A stretch of DNA of 64,000 nucleotides, taken from the NCBI GenBank assembly GCA_021774575.1, contig JAJFIX010000006.1:372001-436000 (forward strand), in the 5' to 3' direction. The DNA comes from Alphaproteobacteria bacterium. Its GTDB lineage: Bacteria > Pseudomonadota > Alphaproteobacteria > UBA6615. The notes beneath the pieces were generated by a model. It searched no databases. It was not told the DNA's origin and saw only the letters and a program-made list of their open reading frames with translations. Positions 51,816 through 61,308 of the stretch are shown here, in pieces (positions within the stretch are counted from its first letter, which is position 1; each line of letters begins with the position of its first letter). The translations under genes and the position numbers were made by a program.

Positions 51816-52562
51816 ATGAACGCACAATCAAAATTCACCAACTTCAAAAAGTTCGGTCTGGTCCTCGCGGCGGCGGCATTCGTGTCTTTCGCCGGTGACG
51901 CTTCGGCACAAAATCGTAACGGACGCAGCGGGCATTTTAACATCGTTGTCACCCATGGTTCGGCGCCAAGTAACTTTGGCTCGTCGTTCCGACATCAACA
52001 ACGCCAGGGTCCATTTGCTGACATGCCGCAACGCCAGCGTAGAGCGATCCGTTGGCTCGCAGATAAGCGTCCCCAATGGCATGTTCGGATGAGCAACGAA
52101 TATCCGCGCCGCTACACAAATCGCGTACAGCCACTCCTGAGGTCTTTGCCGGTAAGCTGGCAGAACCGCATGCATAACCGAAATAGTAGTTGGTATCACG
52201 CCAATGTCGGTAGAGGTCATCGCCTTGTCACGAATAATACCGGCCACGGTCGCAATGGTCGCAACGGCGGGCAAAACACCGGACATGGTGGCGGAACGGG
52301 ACATGGTGGAACGGGACATGGTGGAAATGGAAACCAGCATGGTGGTCACGTCATTAACCATACAGGCGGGAATGCTGGCCACACCAATGTCAGTCAACAC
52401 GCCGGTACGAACGGTTGCGGGTTGAATGCAGGCACGGCCATAGGGGCAGCGCTCGGTGGTTTTGCCGGATCGCAATTCGGCAGCGGTAGCGGAACCCTAG
52501 CCGCAACAGCCGCCGGTACCTTCCTCGGCGCTATGTTTGGTAGCTCTGCAGGTTGCCGCTAA
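51816..52562 (+). CDS. Secreted Gly/His/Asn-rich protein with glycine-zipper C-terminus
   Basis: 248 residues from the ATG at 51816 (AAGGAGA six bases upstream). Signal peptide FKKFGLVLAAAAFVSFAGDASAQN. A basic middle (RRAIRWLADKRPQWHVRMSNEYPRRYTNRVQPLLRSLPVSWQNRM) is followed by a low-complexity GHGGNG tract (residues ~150-200). The end GTAIGAALGGFAGSQFGSGSGTLAATAAGTFLGAMFG is a membrane-inserting glycine zipper as in 17-kDa-antigen-like proteins. Function unknown; envelope or exported role likely. Ends with a terminator. Confidence 0.75.
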   Translation: MNAQSKFTNFKKFGLVLAAAAFVSFAGDASAQNRNGRSGHFNIVVTHGSAPSNFGSSFRHQQRQGPFADMPQRQRRAIRWLADKRPQWHVRMSNEYPRRYTNRVQPLLRSLPVSWQNRMHNRNSSWYHANVGRGHRLVTNNTGHGRNGRNGGQNTGHGGGTGHGGTGHGGNGNQHGGHVINHTGGNAGHTNVSQHAGTNGCGLNAGTAIGAALGGFAGSQFGSGSGTLAATAAGTFLGAMFGSSAGCR

Positions 52563-52593
52563 TCAACCAATAGTTTTTCATTAAAAAGGAATT

Positions 52594-52625
52594 GGCTCCA
52601 CTTTCAAGTGGGGCCATTTTCTTTG
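52594..52625 (+). terminator. Rho-independent terminator
   Basis: GGCTCCACTT pairs with AAGTGGGGCC (one G-U) with a two-base loop extended by pairing slip, followed by ATTTTCTTT. 32 bp after the preceding stop. Confidence 0.8.
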
Positions 52626-52893
52626 GACCAGTTGTAAGTGCTGCCTTCAAATAATTCTAGGTTAATTTCTCGCACCGCCCTCAAATTTGCTTCGGCAGAC
52701 AATCCGAAATATTGTCCTCTCACAAACGGGGTGTCTGCTGGGGAATGTCGGACAAACGGTCACAAAGTGCACGACCAGCGCTGGGATTGATCTGTCCGCA
52801 GTTGGGGTAATCCGGTCGTGCTTCGTGACCCCTGCTAAGGGCAAAACCAGCTATCCGCCGACGTAAATGTGAAATGGAATCAGGAGCCTGATC

Positions 52894-53667
52894 ATGCACA
52901 AGCCGAAGGAAGATTTCGACACGCGAGCGACCGAGCAGATGGACCGCCATTTAACCAAGACCGACGACTGGTCGCTGAACGAAAAGCTTGCGCTAAGTTG
53001 TCGGATTTTGGCGCGCCAGGATCAGGGTTCAGCCTTGGCTGGCCACGTGACGGCCAGGGGACCCATGGATGAGACCTGCTGGACGGTGCGCTTCGGGCTT
53101 GGCATGGACGAGGTGGGACCGGACGACTACCTGTTGGTAGATAATGATCTCAATGTATTGGAAGGTGACGGCATGCCGAGTCCTGCAGCACGCTTTCACC
53201 TGTGGGTCTATCGTCGGCGACCCGACGTAATGGCGACTATTCACACTCATGCGCCGTACGCGTCTGCGCTATCGATGATCGGTGTCCCGTTGAAGGCAGC
53301 GCATATGGACACGGCAATGTTTTATGATGACTGCGCGTTTTTGGAGCACTGGCCGGGCCCGCCTATCGGCGATGAGGAGGGGGATCTTATTTCTGCCGCT
53401 TTGGGCAGCAAGCGTTCTATCCTGCTGGCCCACCATGGGTTCTTGAGCGCCTGTTCGACGATCGAGGAGACACTAATGCTCGCATATTTTTTTGAGCACG
53501 CGGCACGGCTACAGTTATTAGCCATGTCGGCTGGAACCATCCAGGACCTCAATCCTAAAGCCGCGCGGGACGCCCATGACTATCGTTTGAAGCCAAGTCC
53601 CGTCGCAGCAACCTTTCATTACTTCGCCCGGCAGGTGCTGCGTGACGACCCTGATGTTTTGGGGTAA
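52894..53667 (+). CDS. Class II aldolase/adducin-family protein
   Basis: 257 residues, single domain. Signatures: KLALSCRILARQDQGSALAGHVTARGP near residue 30, ARFHLWVYRRRPDVMATIHTHAPYASALSMIGVPL with zinc-ligand His-x-His, and LAHHGFLSACSTIEETLMLAYFFEHAARLQL with the third His pair. The catalytic Glu position is occupied by Met/Thr-rich sequence near HMDTAMFYDD, so substrate and even catalysis are open. Candidates include fuculose/ribulose phosphate aldolase-like and decarboxylases. No pathway neighbours. Confidence 0.85.
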   Translation: MHKPKEDFDTRATEQMDRHLTKTDDWSLNEKLALSCRILARQDQGSALAGHVTARGPMDETCWTVRFGLGMDEVGPDDYLLVDNDLNVLEGDGMPSPAARFHLWVYRRRPDVMATIHTHAPYASALSMIGVPLKAAHMDTAMFYDDCAFLEHWPGPPIGDEEGDLISAALGSKRSILLAHHGFLSACSTIEETLMLAYFFEHAARLQLLAMSAGTIQDLNPKAARDAHDYRLKPSPVAATFHYFARQVLRDDPDVLG

Positions 53668-53690
53668 TCGGCTTGTCGGGAATGTCGGCT

Positions 53691-53741
53691 GAAACGAGAC
53701 GGGCTGCCGGTCTGTTCTGCTCGTTTCATCCCGGTTTTTTC
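53691..53741 (+). terminator. Rho-independent terminator
   Basis: GAAACGAG (53691-53698) pairs with CTCGTTTC (53720-53727) and is followed within 8 bases by CCGGTTTTTT. It follows the class II aldolase-family gene. Confidence 0.65.
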
Positions 53742-53832
53742 CATGTCACTTCATCGCGCCACTCGCACCAGCCGACGTCAAGGAAACAGACGGTGACATG
53801 CTGAGATGGAAAAGAAACGTCCCATTATAGTA

Positions 53833-56361
53833 TTATTTTTGCTTCATTTTGTTCTTCGTATGTCGTGTCGGCGCTGCCGCCAGGGGGTTGTCGGGCCAGG
53901 GGTGTTTGGGATAGCGCCCTTTCATCTCGGCCTTTACTTGTTGATATGTGTTGCTCCAAAAGGCCTGAAGGTCCTGGGTAATTTGCAATTGCCGTCCTGC
54001 CGGAGACAGCAAGTGTATGCTCAGCGCAATCGCGCCATCAATGATGCTCGGCGTCTCGGTTGCGCCAAACATTTCCTGTAGCTTTACCGGCAACACCGGT
54101 GCCATCGGGTCAGTGTAATCTATGCGGATGCTGGACCCGCTGGGAACGGTGAAGTGGCTGGGCACCTGTTTATCCATGGTTTGCTGGGCTGACCAGTCCA
54201 ACTGGGTTTTCAGGATGGCCAGCATGTCCAGTGATTTCAGATGCTGTAAACGGCTCATGTCGGCAAGATAGGGCAGCAACCAATCTTCAAGTGTCTCAAG
54301 TAAGACACTATCAGACATGTCGGGCCCGCTACCGGTGGCCTGATGAAAACACAGTACCCGCCGCCGCCATTCTGTGGCCTCCTTGCTCCAGGGCAGGCAA
54401 TCCAGCCCTATGTCGCGTATGCCATCAATTAGGGCGTTCGCAATTTGATCGCCGGGAATGTTCTTGGCTGGGGTGTCGTTGAGCACCACGGCATTGAGGC
54501 GTTTTTGCCTGCGGGCAATCACTGACCGGCTTTGGCTATCCCAGGTAGCGGTTTCGCCTTCCCATATCTCGTTCTCAAACAGGTGTTCAATGGTCGCGCC
54601 AGATATCGGAGCAGCTATGCGGATGCGGGCGTCGCGGGCCTCTCCGCTGACCGAGGCTATAGCCAAATAAGGAGCATCACGCAAAGCATCCTCAGCCGGC
54701 AGCGCGGCCCCTTTGCCGTTGCTCAAACGGTAACGAGATTCTCTGCCGGGGCGGCGTTCCGCAATTCGGTCCGGATAGGCAAGGGCGACCAAGGCGCCAA
54801 TCTGTTCATCCGGGGATAAATCCCGGCCATGATCGAGACGGATGTTCTTTGGCACACGTCTCAGCCATTGCTTTGCGAGCGCCCTGGTTCGACTGAGGGC
54901 ATTGCGGTTTATGGGCAGGCTTGTTTGCTCGCCCTTCAGGGCGCTCACCCGTAAGGTCAAATCCACCGCCACACGATCGCGACCGTTCCGCTGGGCAATA
55001 TCCCGATCTGTTAGCAAGGCCGCTACATTACAGGCACTATTAGCCCATCCTGATTTTGCGCCTTCGATTACCATATGTGCCAATCGCGGGTGCATGGGCA
55101 GCTTGGCCATCTCCCGCCCATGGGCGGTGATTCTGTCCTGAGCGTCTATCGCTTGTAACAGTCTCAGCAGGTCCCGTCCCTGGTCAAAGGGGCCCGTAGG
55201 GGGAGCGGTCAGCCAGTTTAAAGCGTCGGGGTCATGTATCCCCCAGTTTGCCAAATCCAGGGCCAGCGGGGCCAAATCGGCATCGAGAATTTCAGGTTGG
55301 GAGAACTGTCTGAACGCACCTTCCCCTGCCTTGTCCCAGAGCCGGTAACAGATGCCGGGTTCCAGTCGACCGGCACGGCCTTGCCGTTGAGTTGCGCCCG
55401 CCAATGAAACCGGTTCTGTGAACAGACTGGTCATGCCGCTTTGGGGGTCGAACCTGGGGTTGCGGGCCCGACCAGCGTCGACCACCACCCGAATGCCTTC
55501 GATGGTCAGGCTGGTCTCGGCAATGGCTGTCGCCAGAACAATCTTGCGACGTCCCGAAGGTGATGGGGATATGGCCTGGTCCTGTTGGTTCTGAGGAAGT
55601 GCCCCGTAGAGTGGCAACACGTCTACGTTTTCGGGCAACGATGATAGGTTTAGTAAATTCTCCACTCGCCGGATTTCCCCTTCACCGGGCAGGAAAGTCA
55701 GTATGCTGCCCGTTTCGACTCTCAAAGCCTGTTTCACAGCCGAGGACACTGCCGGGCAGAGAGTGTCGCGGAAACGATCACCGGGTGGTTTGCCCAGATA
55801 CCGGGTCTCGATGGGAAAAGCACGGCCCGCGCTTACAATGACCGGTACATCCCCCATTAATTTAGCAATCGGGTCCACGTCCAGGGTGGCCGACATCACC
55901 AAAATGCGCAGGTCTTCACGCAGGCCCGCCTGACAGTCCAGGCACAATGCCAGGCCCAGGTCAGCCTGCAAATTACGTTCATGAAATTCATCAAAGATAA
56001 CGGCCGCCACGCCTTCCAGAGAGGGGTCGCTCTGCAGGCGGCGGGTCAGAATACCTTCGGTGACAACCTCGATGATGGTGTCTGGACCTGTCTTGTTGTC
56101 CAGTTGGATACGGTAGCCAACCGTTTTACCGACGGGCTCGTCCAGGGTCTGCGCCATACGTCGGGCGGCCGCCCTTGCGGCCAGGCGACGCGGCTCCAGT
56201 ATGATAATCTTGCCACCCTCTCGCCAGGGTGCGTTCAGCAGTCTCAGCGGAATCCGCGTGGTTTTCCCCGCGCCTGGTGCGGCCTGCACAACGGCGTTAG
56301 GGGCACGCTCAAGGCTTGCACAGAGTTCCGGTAATATGTCGTCGATTGGCAGTTTGGTCAT
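53833..56361 (-). CDS. hrpB: ATP-dependent helicase HrpB
   Basis: 842 residues, the usual length. Walker A VVQAAPGAGKTTRIPLRLL at residue ~23, motif Ia ILEPRRLAARAAARRMA, motif II IFDEFHERNLQADLGLAL (DEFH, not DEAH, as in HrpB), motif III VMSATLD, motif V VLATAIAETSLTIEGIRVVVDAG, motif VI QRQGRAGRLEPGICYRLW. HrpB-specific C-terminal domain with YPDRIAERRPGRESRYRLSNGKGAAL. Member of the DEAH/RHA helicases; substrate in vivo unknown. Single gene facing the previous one. Confidence 0.95.
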   Translation of the reverse strand: MTKLPIDDILPELCASLERAPNAVVQAAPGAGKTTRIPLRLLNAPWREGGKIIILEPRRLAARAAARRMAQTLDEPVGKTVGYRIQLDNKTGPDTIIEVVTEGILTRRLQSDPSLEGVAAVIFDEFHERNLQADLGLALCLDCQAGLREDLRILVMSATLDVDPIAKLMGDVPVIVSAGRAFPIETRYLGKPPGDRFRDTLCPAVSSAVKQALRVETGSILTFLPGEGEIRRVENLLNLSSLPENVDVLPLYGALPQNQQDQAISPSPSGRRKIVLATAIAETSLTIEGIRVVVDAGRARNPRFDPQSGMTSLFTEPVSLAGATQRQGRAGRLEPGICYRLWDKAGEGAFRQFSQPEILDADLAPLALDLANWGIHDPDALNWLTAPPTGPFDQGRDLLRLLQAIDAQDRITAHGREMAKLPMHPRLAHMVIEGAKSGWANSACNVAALLTDRDIAQRNGRDRVAVDLTLRVSALKGEQTSLPINRNALSRTRALAKQWLRRVPKNIRLDHGRDLSPDEQIGALVALAYPDRIAERRPGRESRYRLSNGKGAALPAEDALRDAPYLAIASVSGEARDARIRIAAPISGATIEHLFENEIWEGETATWDSQSRSVIARRQKRLNAVVLNDTPAKNIPGDQIANALIDGIRDIGLDCLPWSKEATEWRRRVLCFHQATGSGPDMSDSVLLETLEDWLLPYLADMSRLQHLKSLDMLAILKTQLDWSAQQTMDKQVPSHFTVPSGSSIRIDYTDPMAPVLPVKLQEMFGATETPSIIDGAIALSIHLLSPAGRQLQITQDLQAFWSNTYQQVKAEMKGRYPKHPWPDNPLAAAPTRHTKNKMKQK

Positions 56362-56484
56362 GGTTGCGGATCGTGTCGATTGAGCTCGCCTTTTTCAAGG
56401 TCGATAACATAAGCAGTGGATCACTTATGTATGTCGACTCTTGCTGTGATGGGATAAGGATTTGACGACTACATTCCTGCAATG

Positions 56485-57507
56485 TTATCGGGCCGTTCCA
56501 TCGGTTTCCATGCCAGTGGGGTGATTGGTATCGAGGCGATCCAGCAGATATTCACCAAATCGGACCGGTTTGTATTTTTGTTGCCCAGTGCTATCCTTGA
56601 AGCCATCAAGACAGTGTAGAACCGTATCGACATTCGGGTCGAAAAACATCGCTAGGGAATACCGGCTACGCTGGTCCGACTTGTTGATCACCCGGTGCGG
56701 CGTCGAGTTGAATACATCGTTGGTCCAGCGTGCCAAAGCATCGCCGATATTAACGAGAAACGTTCCCGGAATAAGGGGCGCCTCGACCCAATTGCCGTCG
56801 ATCGTCTGCACCTCTAACCCGCCAACATTGTCCTGCGCGAGGATGGTGATAAAGCCGTAATCGGTGTGGGGAGAGATGCCGTGCAGTTCGTCCGAGATGT
56901 GCTTGGGTGACGGAGAATAATGGATCAAGCGCAATGCTGTCGTCGCTGGAAGGATGCGATCGGAAAAGAAATTTGAGTTTTCACCGACGGCCAAGGAAAT
57001 GGCCGGCAGGAGTTTCACCCCGAGTTCCCGCAGTGCCTGGTCATAGTGGCTGACGGTATCGCGAAAGGTCGGATCGTCTGGCCACTGGTCCGGCCACTGG
57101 TTCGGCCCCATTAACTCCTTGACGCGATAGTCTGGGTCATCGGGCGATATTTCCTGGCGCACAACATAAGACTCGAGTTGATCGGCAGTTTTAGCGGGCT
57201 CGAAGCGCGTGGACGACAGCAGAACCGATGCTTCGAAAGGCTCGTAACCCCGGTGCCATCGGTTGAGTTTTAGCTCGAGCTTTTCGGCTAGCGGGCGCGC
57301 ATGGAAAGACCGATTGGCGGCAAGAGTTTCGGCGATCAAGCCCTCGGAAACGCCGTGACCCGAAATGTAAAAGAAACCGATATCCAAACACGCTGAGCGG
57401 ATTTGCCGTGCCACCATGTCAACGCTCCGAGCCGATCCGCTGCCGGTCAGTCCCTGAATGTCGATGACGGGGAATGCTTGATTGCCCACGAGGCGCCTTC
57501 CTCCCAA
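56485..57507 (-). CDS. 2-oxoglutarate/Fe(II) oxygenase, isopenicillin N synthase family
   Basis: 340 residues. N-terminal DIOX_N: FPVIDIQGLTGSGSARSVDMVARQIRSACLDIGFFYISGHGVSEG. Catalytic domain: LRLIHYSPSP, the iron ligands His and Asp in GISPHTDYGFITIL, second His in NSTPHRVINKS, and the oxoglutarate/Ser motif RYSLAMFF. Substrate unknown. Starts ATG at 57507 with no close neighbour genes on this strand. Confidence 0.9.
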   Translation of the reverse strand: MGGRRLVGNQAFPVIDIQGLTGSGSARSVDMVARQIRSACLDIGFFYISGHGVSEGLIAETLAANRSFHARPLAEKLELKLNRWHRGYEPFEASVLLSSTRFEPAKTADQLESYVVRQEISPDDPDYRVKELMGPNQWPDQWPDDPTFRDTVSHYDQALRELGVKLLPAISLAVGENSNFFSDRILPATTALRLIHYSPSPKHISDELHGISPHTDYGFITILAQDNVGGLEVQTIDGNWVEAPLIPGTFLVNIGDALARWTNDVFNSTPHRVINKSDQRSRYSLAMFFDPNVDTVLHCLDGFKDSTGQQKYKPVRFGEYLLDRLDTNHPTGMETDGTAR

Positions 57508-57607
57508 TTACATGTGCCGGGATATCCCAGATATGCACCAGTTTACCGCAAGTCGAGAAGGTTTGGTACCAGAGACGGCCTGAAGAGATGGGCCCGGTGG
57601 CAGGCCC

Positions 57608-57744
57608 GTTATCAGCTTGTTAATCGCGCGGATGGACTTCCAGTAAAAGATTGAAACCACGCATAAATCAGCCAAATTCATGGTTCAGGCCGGGCAAAAC
57701 TAGGTTTTATCACGCCATAACAGGCCATTTTCGCGGGGACGGGT
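57608..57744 (+). repeat. Dispersed repeat, copy B (136 bp)
   Basis: Partner of 48323-48459. Here the left inverted half is CTTGTTA (one change) and the right half TAACAGGC is conserved. The surrounding 57508-57995 contains no other recognisable feature. Confidence 0.65.
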
Positions 57745-57995
57745 TTGCTGGGGCGTTTGGCTGGATCTCAACTGGTAACTATGGTCTGGAGACGCAGGGT
57801 TTTGCAATGGGTGGGCACTTACGCCGACCGTCTCTGTCGGCGTGTTTCGAGGTCCATAACTATTGCTAAATCTGCTGATTTGTAGAGAGCGCTACTTGAT
57901 CCGTTGGCAAAAGGCACTGTCAGAGCAAATTTCTTTGAGGCAGACAGAGTTGAAACTCGTTTGCATTGGACTGGCAGTACCCCAGCCGTCCAAGA

Positions 57996-59507
57996 TTACA
58001 ATTTTTTTAATAGAAAAATTGTGCCCTTAATGGGTAGGTCCATCTCCAACCTGATCGTGATGTCTTCTTTATCGATCAATTCTAGATCGTACGTCTCGCT
58101 AAGGCGTGCAATATATGCTTTAGAATGGGCAAAACGCTCTGATTTGAGAAGTTTGAAATCGCCGTCATCGAGCAATTCGACGCTGAAACTCAATAGTCCG
58201 TTTTGTCGCAACGTCTTCGTTGTTTCCGCGAAGAAGGCTTCGAGCGCGCCGACGTAGACCAGTACATCGGCCGCGAGGATAAAATCGTAGTTTGGCTCAA
58301 GAGTTGGAATGATCTCGATGATGTTACCTTTGAACAGGTCAGCATAAATATTCTTCGACTTTGCCTCGGCCAGCATGTGTCGTGAGAGATCTACGCCGTC
58401 GAGGGTTTCGACAATTCCTTGCATGGCTTGGCCCGACAATCCGGTTCCACATCCCAGGTCAAGTCCATGCAGGAGTTTGTTCGGTTCTGCCAGATGCCTG
58501 CGGATCATTGCCGCTATCAAATTTGGCGTATCGTAGCGCAACCGGTTTTGCAGATGCGCCTCAAAACGGTGTGCGTAAGCGTCAAACAGTTCTTCGACAT
58601 ACTGATCGGGTGCTACTTGTTGCGTTTCACCTGATCGTGCGGCGAGCTTGTGTTTCAATATTCGGTCGTCAGGGGTTATCTCTAACGCGCGTTTGTAAGA
58701 GGCAATGGCAGCTTCATCGTTTTTTTGTGCGATAAATATCTCAGCAAGATTGACATGCGGTTCCTTGTAATCGGGATTGAGTTGAATGGCCTTGCCAAGA
58801 TGCTCATGCGCGCGCGCCAGCTGGCCTGATTTAAAGAGAGCGTAACCCAAATTGCAGTGGGCCTCGGCGAACGCCGGGCGTAATGTGAGCGCGCGTGCGT
58901 AGCTGTCCGCTGCTCTTTCGTAACTGCGCTGTTTTACGAGGGCGATGCCCAGATTGTTATGTGCTTCGGCGTTATCTGAATCCAGCTCCAATGCACGATT
59001 ATAACTGGCGAGCGCCGCGTCAATCTTACCTTGTTTTTGCAACGCGACACCGAGATTGGAATGGGTTAACGAGGTGTCAGGCTTAATCTCCAATGCTCGT
59101 TCAAAACTCGTTACGGCAGCGTCCAATTTGCCTTGCTCAATGAGGACAATACCCAGGTTTGCATGCGCCTCCGCGTGTTCCGGCTTCAGTGCGACCGCTT
59201 GGCGATAGTTGGTTGCGGCGCTATCGGTTTTGCCTTCGACCCGATAGACATTGCCAAGATTGTTAAAAGCTTCCGCGTAGTCTGGCTGTAGCTGGATTGC
59301 GCGCTCGATATTTGAGATTGCGGCCGCGATCTGTCCCTGGCCAGCCAGAGCGGCGCCGAGAATATTGTAGAGGACCGACGTATCCGGGAACTGCAGTAAT
59401 AAATCCCTCGCCTGTTGTTCCGAATCTTCGAACCGGCCAGCGCCATAAAGGCCAATGAGCGCCGAAATTTGCTCTTGGCTAAGGATTTTATCCGCCCCTG
59501 TTACCAT
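57996..59507 (-). CDS. TPR protein with C-terminal SAM-dependent methyltransferase domain
   Basis: 503 residues. About eight 34-residue TPRs occupy residues 10-280 (PDYAEAFNNLGNVYRVEGKTDSAATNYRQAVALKPEHAEAHANLGI is typical). They are followed by LKHKLAARSGETQQVAPDQYVEELFDAYAHRFEAHLQNRLRYDTPNLIAAMI and a class I methyltransferase: motif I LLHGLDLGCGTGLSGQAM near residue 335, DGVDLSRHMLAEAKSK, and the motif IV-like YDFILAADVLVYVGALEAFF. Family members sit in TPR-methyltransferase fusions of unknown substrate; glycan or protein modification is possible. The ATG at 59507 is the only sensible start. Confidence 0.9.
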   Translation of the reverse strand: MVTGADKILSQEQISALIGLYGAGRFEDSEQQARDLLLQFPDTSVLYNILGAALAGQGQIAAAISNIERAIQLQPDYAEAFNNLGNVYRVEGKTDSAATNYRQAVALKPEHAEAHANLGIVLIEQGKLDAAVTSFERALEIKPDTSLTHSNLGVALQKQGKIDAALASYNRALELDSDNAEAHNNLGIALVKQRSYERAADSYARALTLRPAFAEAHCNLGYALFKSGQLARAHEHLGKAIQLNPDYKEPHVNLAEIFIAQKNDEAAIASYKRALEITPDDRILKHKLAARSGETQQVAPDQYVEELFDAYAHRFEAHLQNRLRYDTPNLIAAMIRRHLAEPNKLLHGLDLGCGTGLSGQAMQGIVETLDGVDLSRHMLAEAKSKNIYADLFKGNIIEIIPTLEPNYDFILAADVLVYVGALEAFFAETTKTLRQNGLLSFSVELLDDGDFKLLKSERFAHSKAYIARLSETYDLELIDKEDITIRLEMDLPIKGTIFLLKKL

Positions 59508-59700
59508 GTCAATTTTCTAACCACACAATCTGTCCGCCACCAAAGAATTTAAGACCGGTGGCGAGCACAACATCGAAGAGTTTGCCCGCCTTTCGTTACG
59601 CCTCATCCTACAGCTATTGCATGTTGCAGGCGCCGTTGTCCTACGATCCGTTGCTTGGCCATTTTCGGTTTCAGTATTTGGCTGCATAGGCCCGATGCAA

Positions 59701-59738
59701 ACACAAAAGCGGCGACTGGTTTTCCGACCAGCCGCCGC
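59701..59738 (-). terminator. Rho-independent terminator of the porin gene
   Basis: Minus strand: GCGGCGGCTGGT, loop CGGAAA, ACCAGTCGCCGC (one mismatch), then TTTTGTGT. 35 bp after the porin stop. Confidence 0.85.
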
Positions 59739-59772
59739 CATTGATAACGTTATCTTTGGCAATTAAACCAAA

Positions 59773-60921
59773 TTAGAAGCTCATTGTCGTCGCGAGCGTA
59801 AATGTGGTCGCGCTGTTGTCTAGGTGTCCCCCTTTAACAGCAGGATCAACGCCGTTCTCGATGTCGAAATGCGTGACACCAGCACCGATATTGAGACCAG
59901 GTGCAAGAGCATAGTTGGTCGTCAGCGAGTAGGCTGTTTGCTCTTGATCACGGTTAGACGGGTCGCCGCCAACAAGGAAAGCGTCATCCTTGCGGGTGTA
60001 CTGACCACCAGCGGAAATCGACCATGGGCCGGAGCTGAAGGACAGAGCAACATCGTACCACTGAAGGTCAAGATCACTGTTACCCACGCCCGTATCTTGT
60101 CTGACATCCCCATAACCAAATGCGAACCCAGCACCCATGCCGGTCACTTTGGCGCCAACGGAGAAGGCCGTTGCGTCCTGGTTGTCAGGGTGATCTTCGC
60201 CCTTGGCTGCACGGTTGGCTTTTTCATAACCGACATAAACGACGGTTGTGTAGTTGCCATAGCTCGATGTGTACTGACCAGCGATTGAGAGGATATCCTC
60301 ATGTCCGGTGTTACCGTCGCCTGCAGAAGTCATGTCACCAGCGTTATCAGATTCGTTGGTGTATGAAATCGCAACCGTCAGGCCACCATAGTTAGGTGTG
60401 GAATAACGGATCGTGCCACCGGTACCCCGGAAATCAACCATGCGGCCGCCACCGACGCCGATATTGAGATTTTTACCGGCGCCGTTGGAGTAACCGCCGC
60501 GACCGACCATGACGCTCGAACCCGTGATATCAAGGGTATCGGTAGCTGTGTCGGTGTCACCGAAGGTCAGACGACCAAAACGGTTCGACAAATGCAACTC
60601 GGCGCGATCTTCGTCGACATCGTAGACGAAACCATAGCTCAGGCCGTTATCGGCCGTTGCGGAACCGCTGATCGCGAGGGCCCGGAAATCATCCATCAGA
60701 TCAAAAGATTGTGACATCAGTTTCACATCTTGATCGATCCAGTTCCCGGATACACGAACCGTGCCGGAAATACGCATTGCAAATGCAGGCTGATTTTGTA
60801 CGACCGGAGATGCGCTGTCCTGGGTATCATTAGCGGCTTCATCAAAGCCTTGAGCGGAAACACCACTTGCGAAAATCGATGCGCCAACCAATGCCGTCGT
60901 GGCGAGTAATCTTTTTCTCAT
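59773..60921 (-). CDS. Outer-membrane porin
   Basis: 382 residues. Signal peptide MRKRLLATTALVGASIFASGVSAQ. A 16-stranded Gram-negative porin pattern: FAMRISGTVRVSGNWIDQDV at the first strand, NGLSYGFVYDVDEDRAELHLSNRFGRLTFGDTDTATD (the PEFG/eyelet region), GTIRYSTPNYGGLTVAISYT, and the end ATTFTLATTMSF with the terminal Phe needed for BAM. GGGGGTGG precedes the start. Strong single transcription unit ended by a terminator, as expected for an abundant protein. Confidence 0.92.
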   Translation of the reverse strand: MRKRLLATTALVGASIFASGVSAQGFDEAANDTQDSASPVVQNQPAFAMRISGTVRVSGNWIDQDVKLMSQSFDLMDDFRALAISGSATADNGLSYGFVYDVDEDRAELHLSNRFGRLTFGDTDTATDTLDITGSSVMVGRGGYSNGAGKNLNIGVGGGRMVDFRGTGGTIRYSTPNYGGLTVAISYTNESDNAGDMTSAGDGNTGHEDILSIAGQYTSSYGNYTTVVYVGYEKANRAAKGEDHPDNQDATAFSVGAKVTGMGAGFAFGYGDVRQDTGVGNSDLDLQWYDVALSFSSGPWSISAGGQYTRKDDAFLVGGDPSNRDQEQTAYSLTTNYALAPGLNIGAGVTHFDIENGVDPAVKGGHLDNSATTFTLATTMSF

Positions 60922-61308
60922 GACTCAGACCACCCCCAAAGATAGACTTCCTGCCCTCTGTCGGCGTACGCTCTCTTTGAGCATTTCACCTGATGTTCGA
61001 GCCGTTCAGGCTATACAAATGGCATCGGGTTGGAACTGCAAGAAACCCGCCTGTGGATGCAGGGCATAAAATTGCGGAGTAGGCAGGATAGTTGCGAAAA
61101 AGTCACATGCATTTGCGTGGGTCGTTGTGCGGACGAATTCCCCCGCTGATGAAGGCCCGAAGGGCAATTTTATCTGCGACCGCGGGGCGCCTCACCTTAG
61201 GGGATTGTCAGAGCAAATCGGCCTAAGCCGGGGTGTGGCTTTCCGTAGCTTCCTGGAGAGATCCGCCCAATTTTTTGCCGCACCATTTGCCACACCATGT
61301 GAGTTAAA
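60922..61308. other. Intergenic region upstream of the porin and of the FrnE-like gene
   Basis: 387 bases between divergent genes. No protein-like frame. No promoter pair good enough to call. Confidence 0.5.

Noticed and set aside
57651-57869. 72-codon frame in dispersed repeat copy B
   Set aside because: Copy A has a broken version with no start, and the strand with shared protein-like ending is the other one; not called as a gene.
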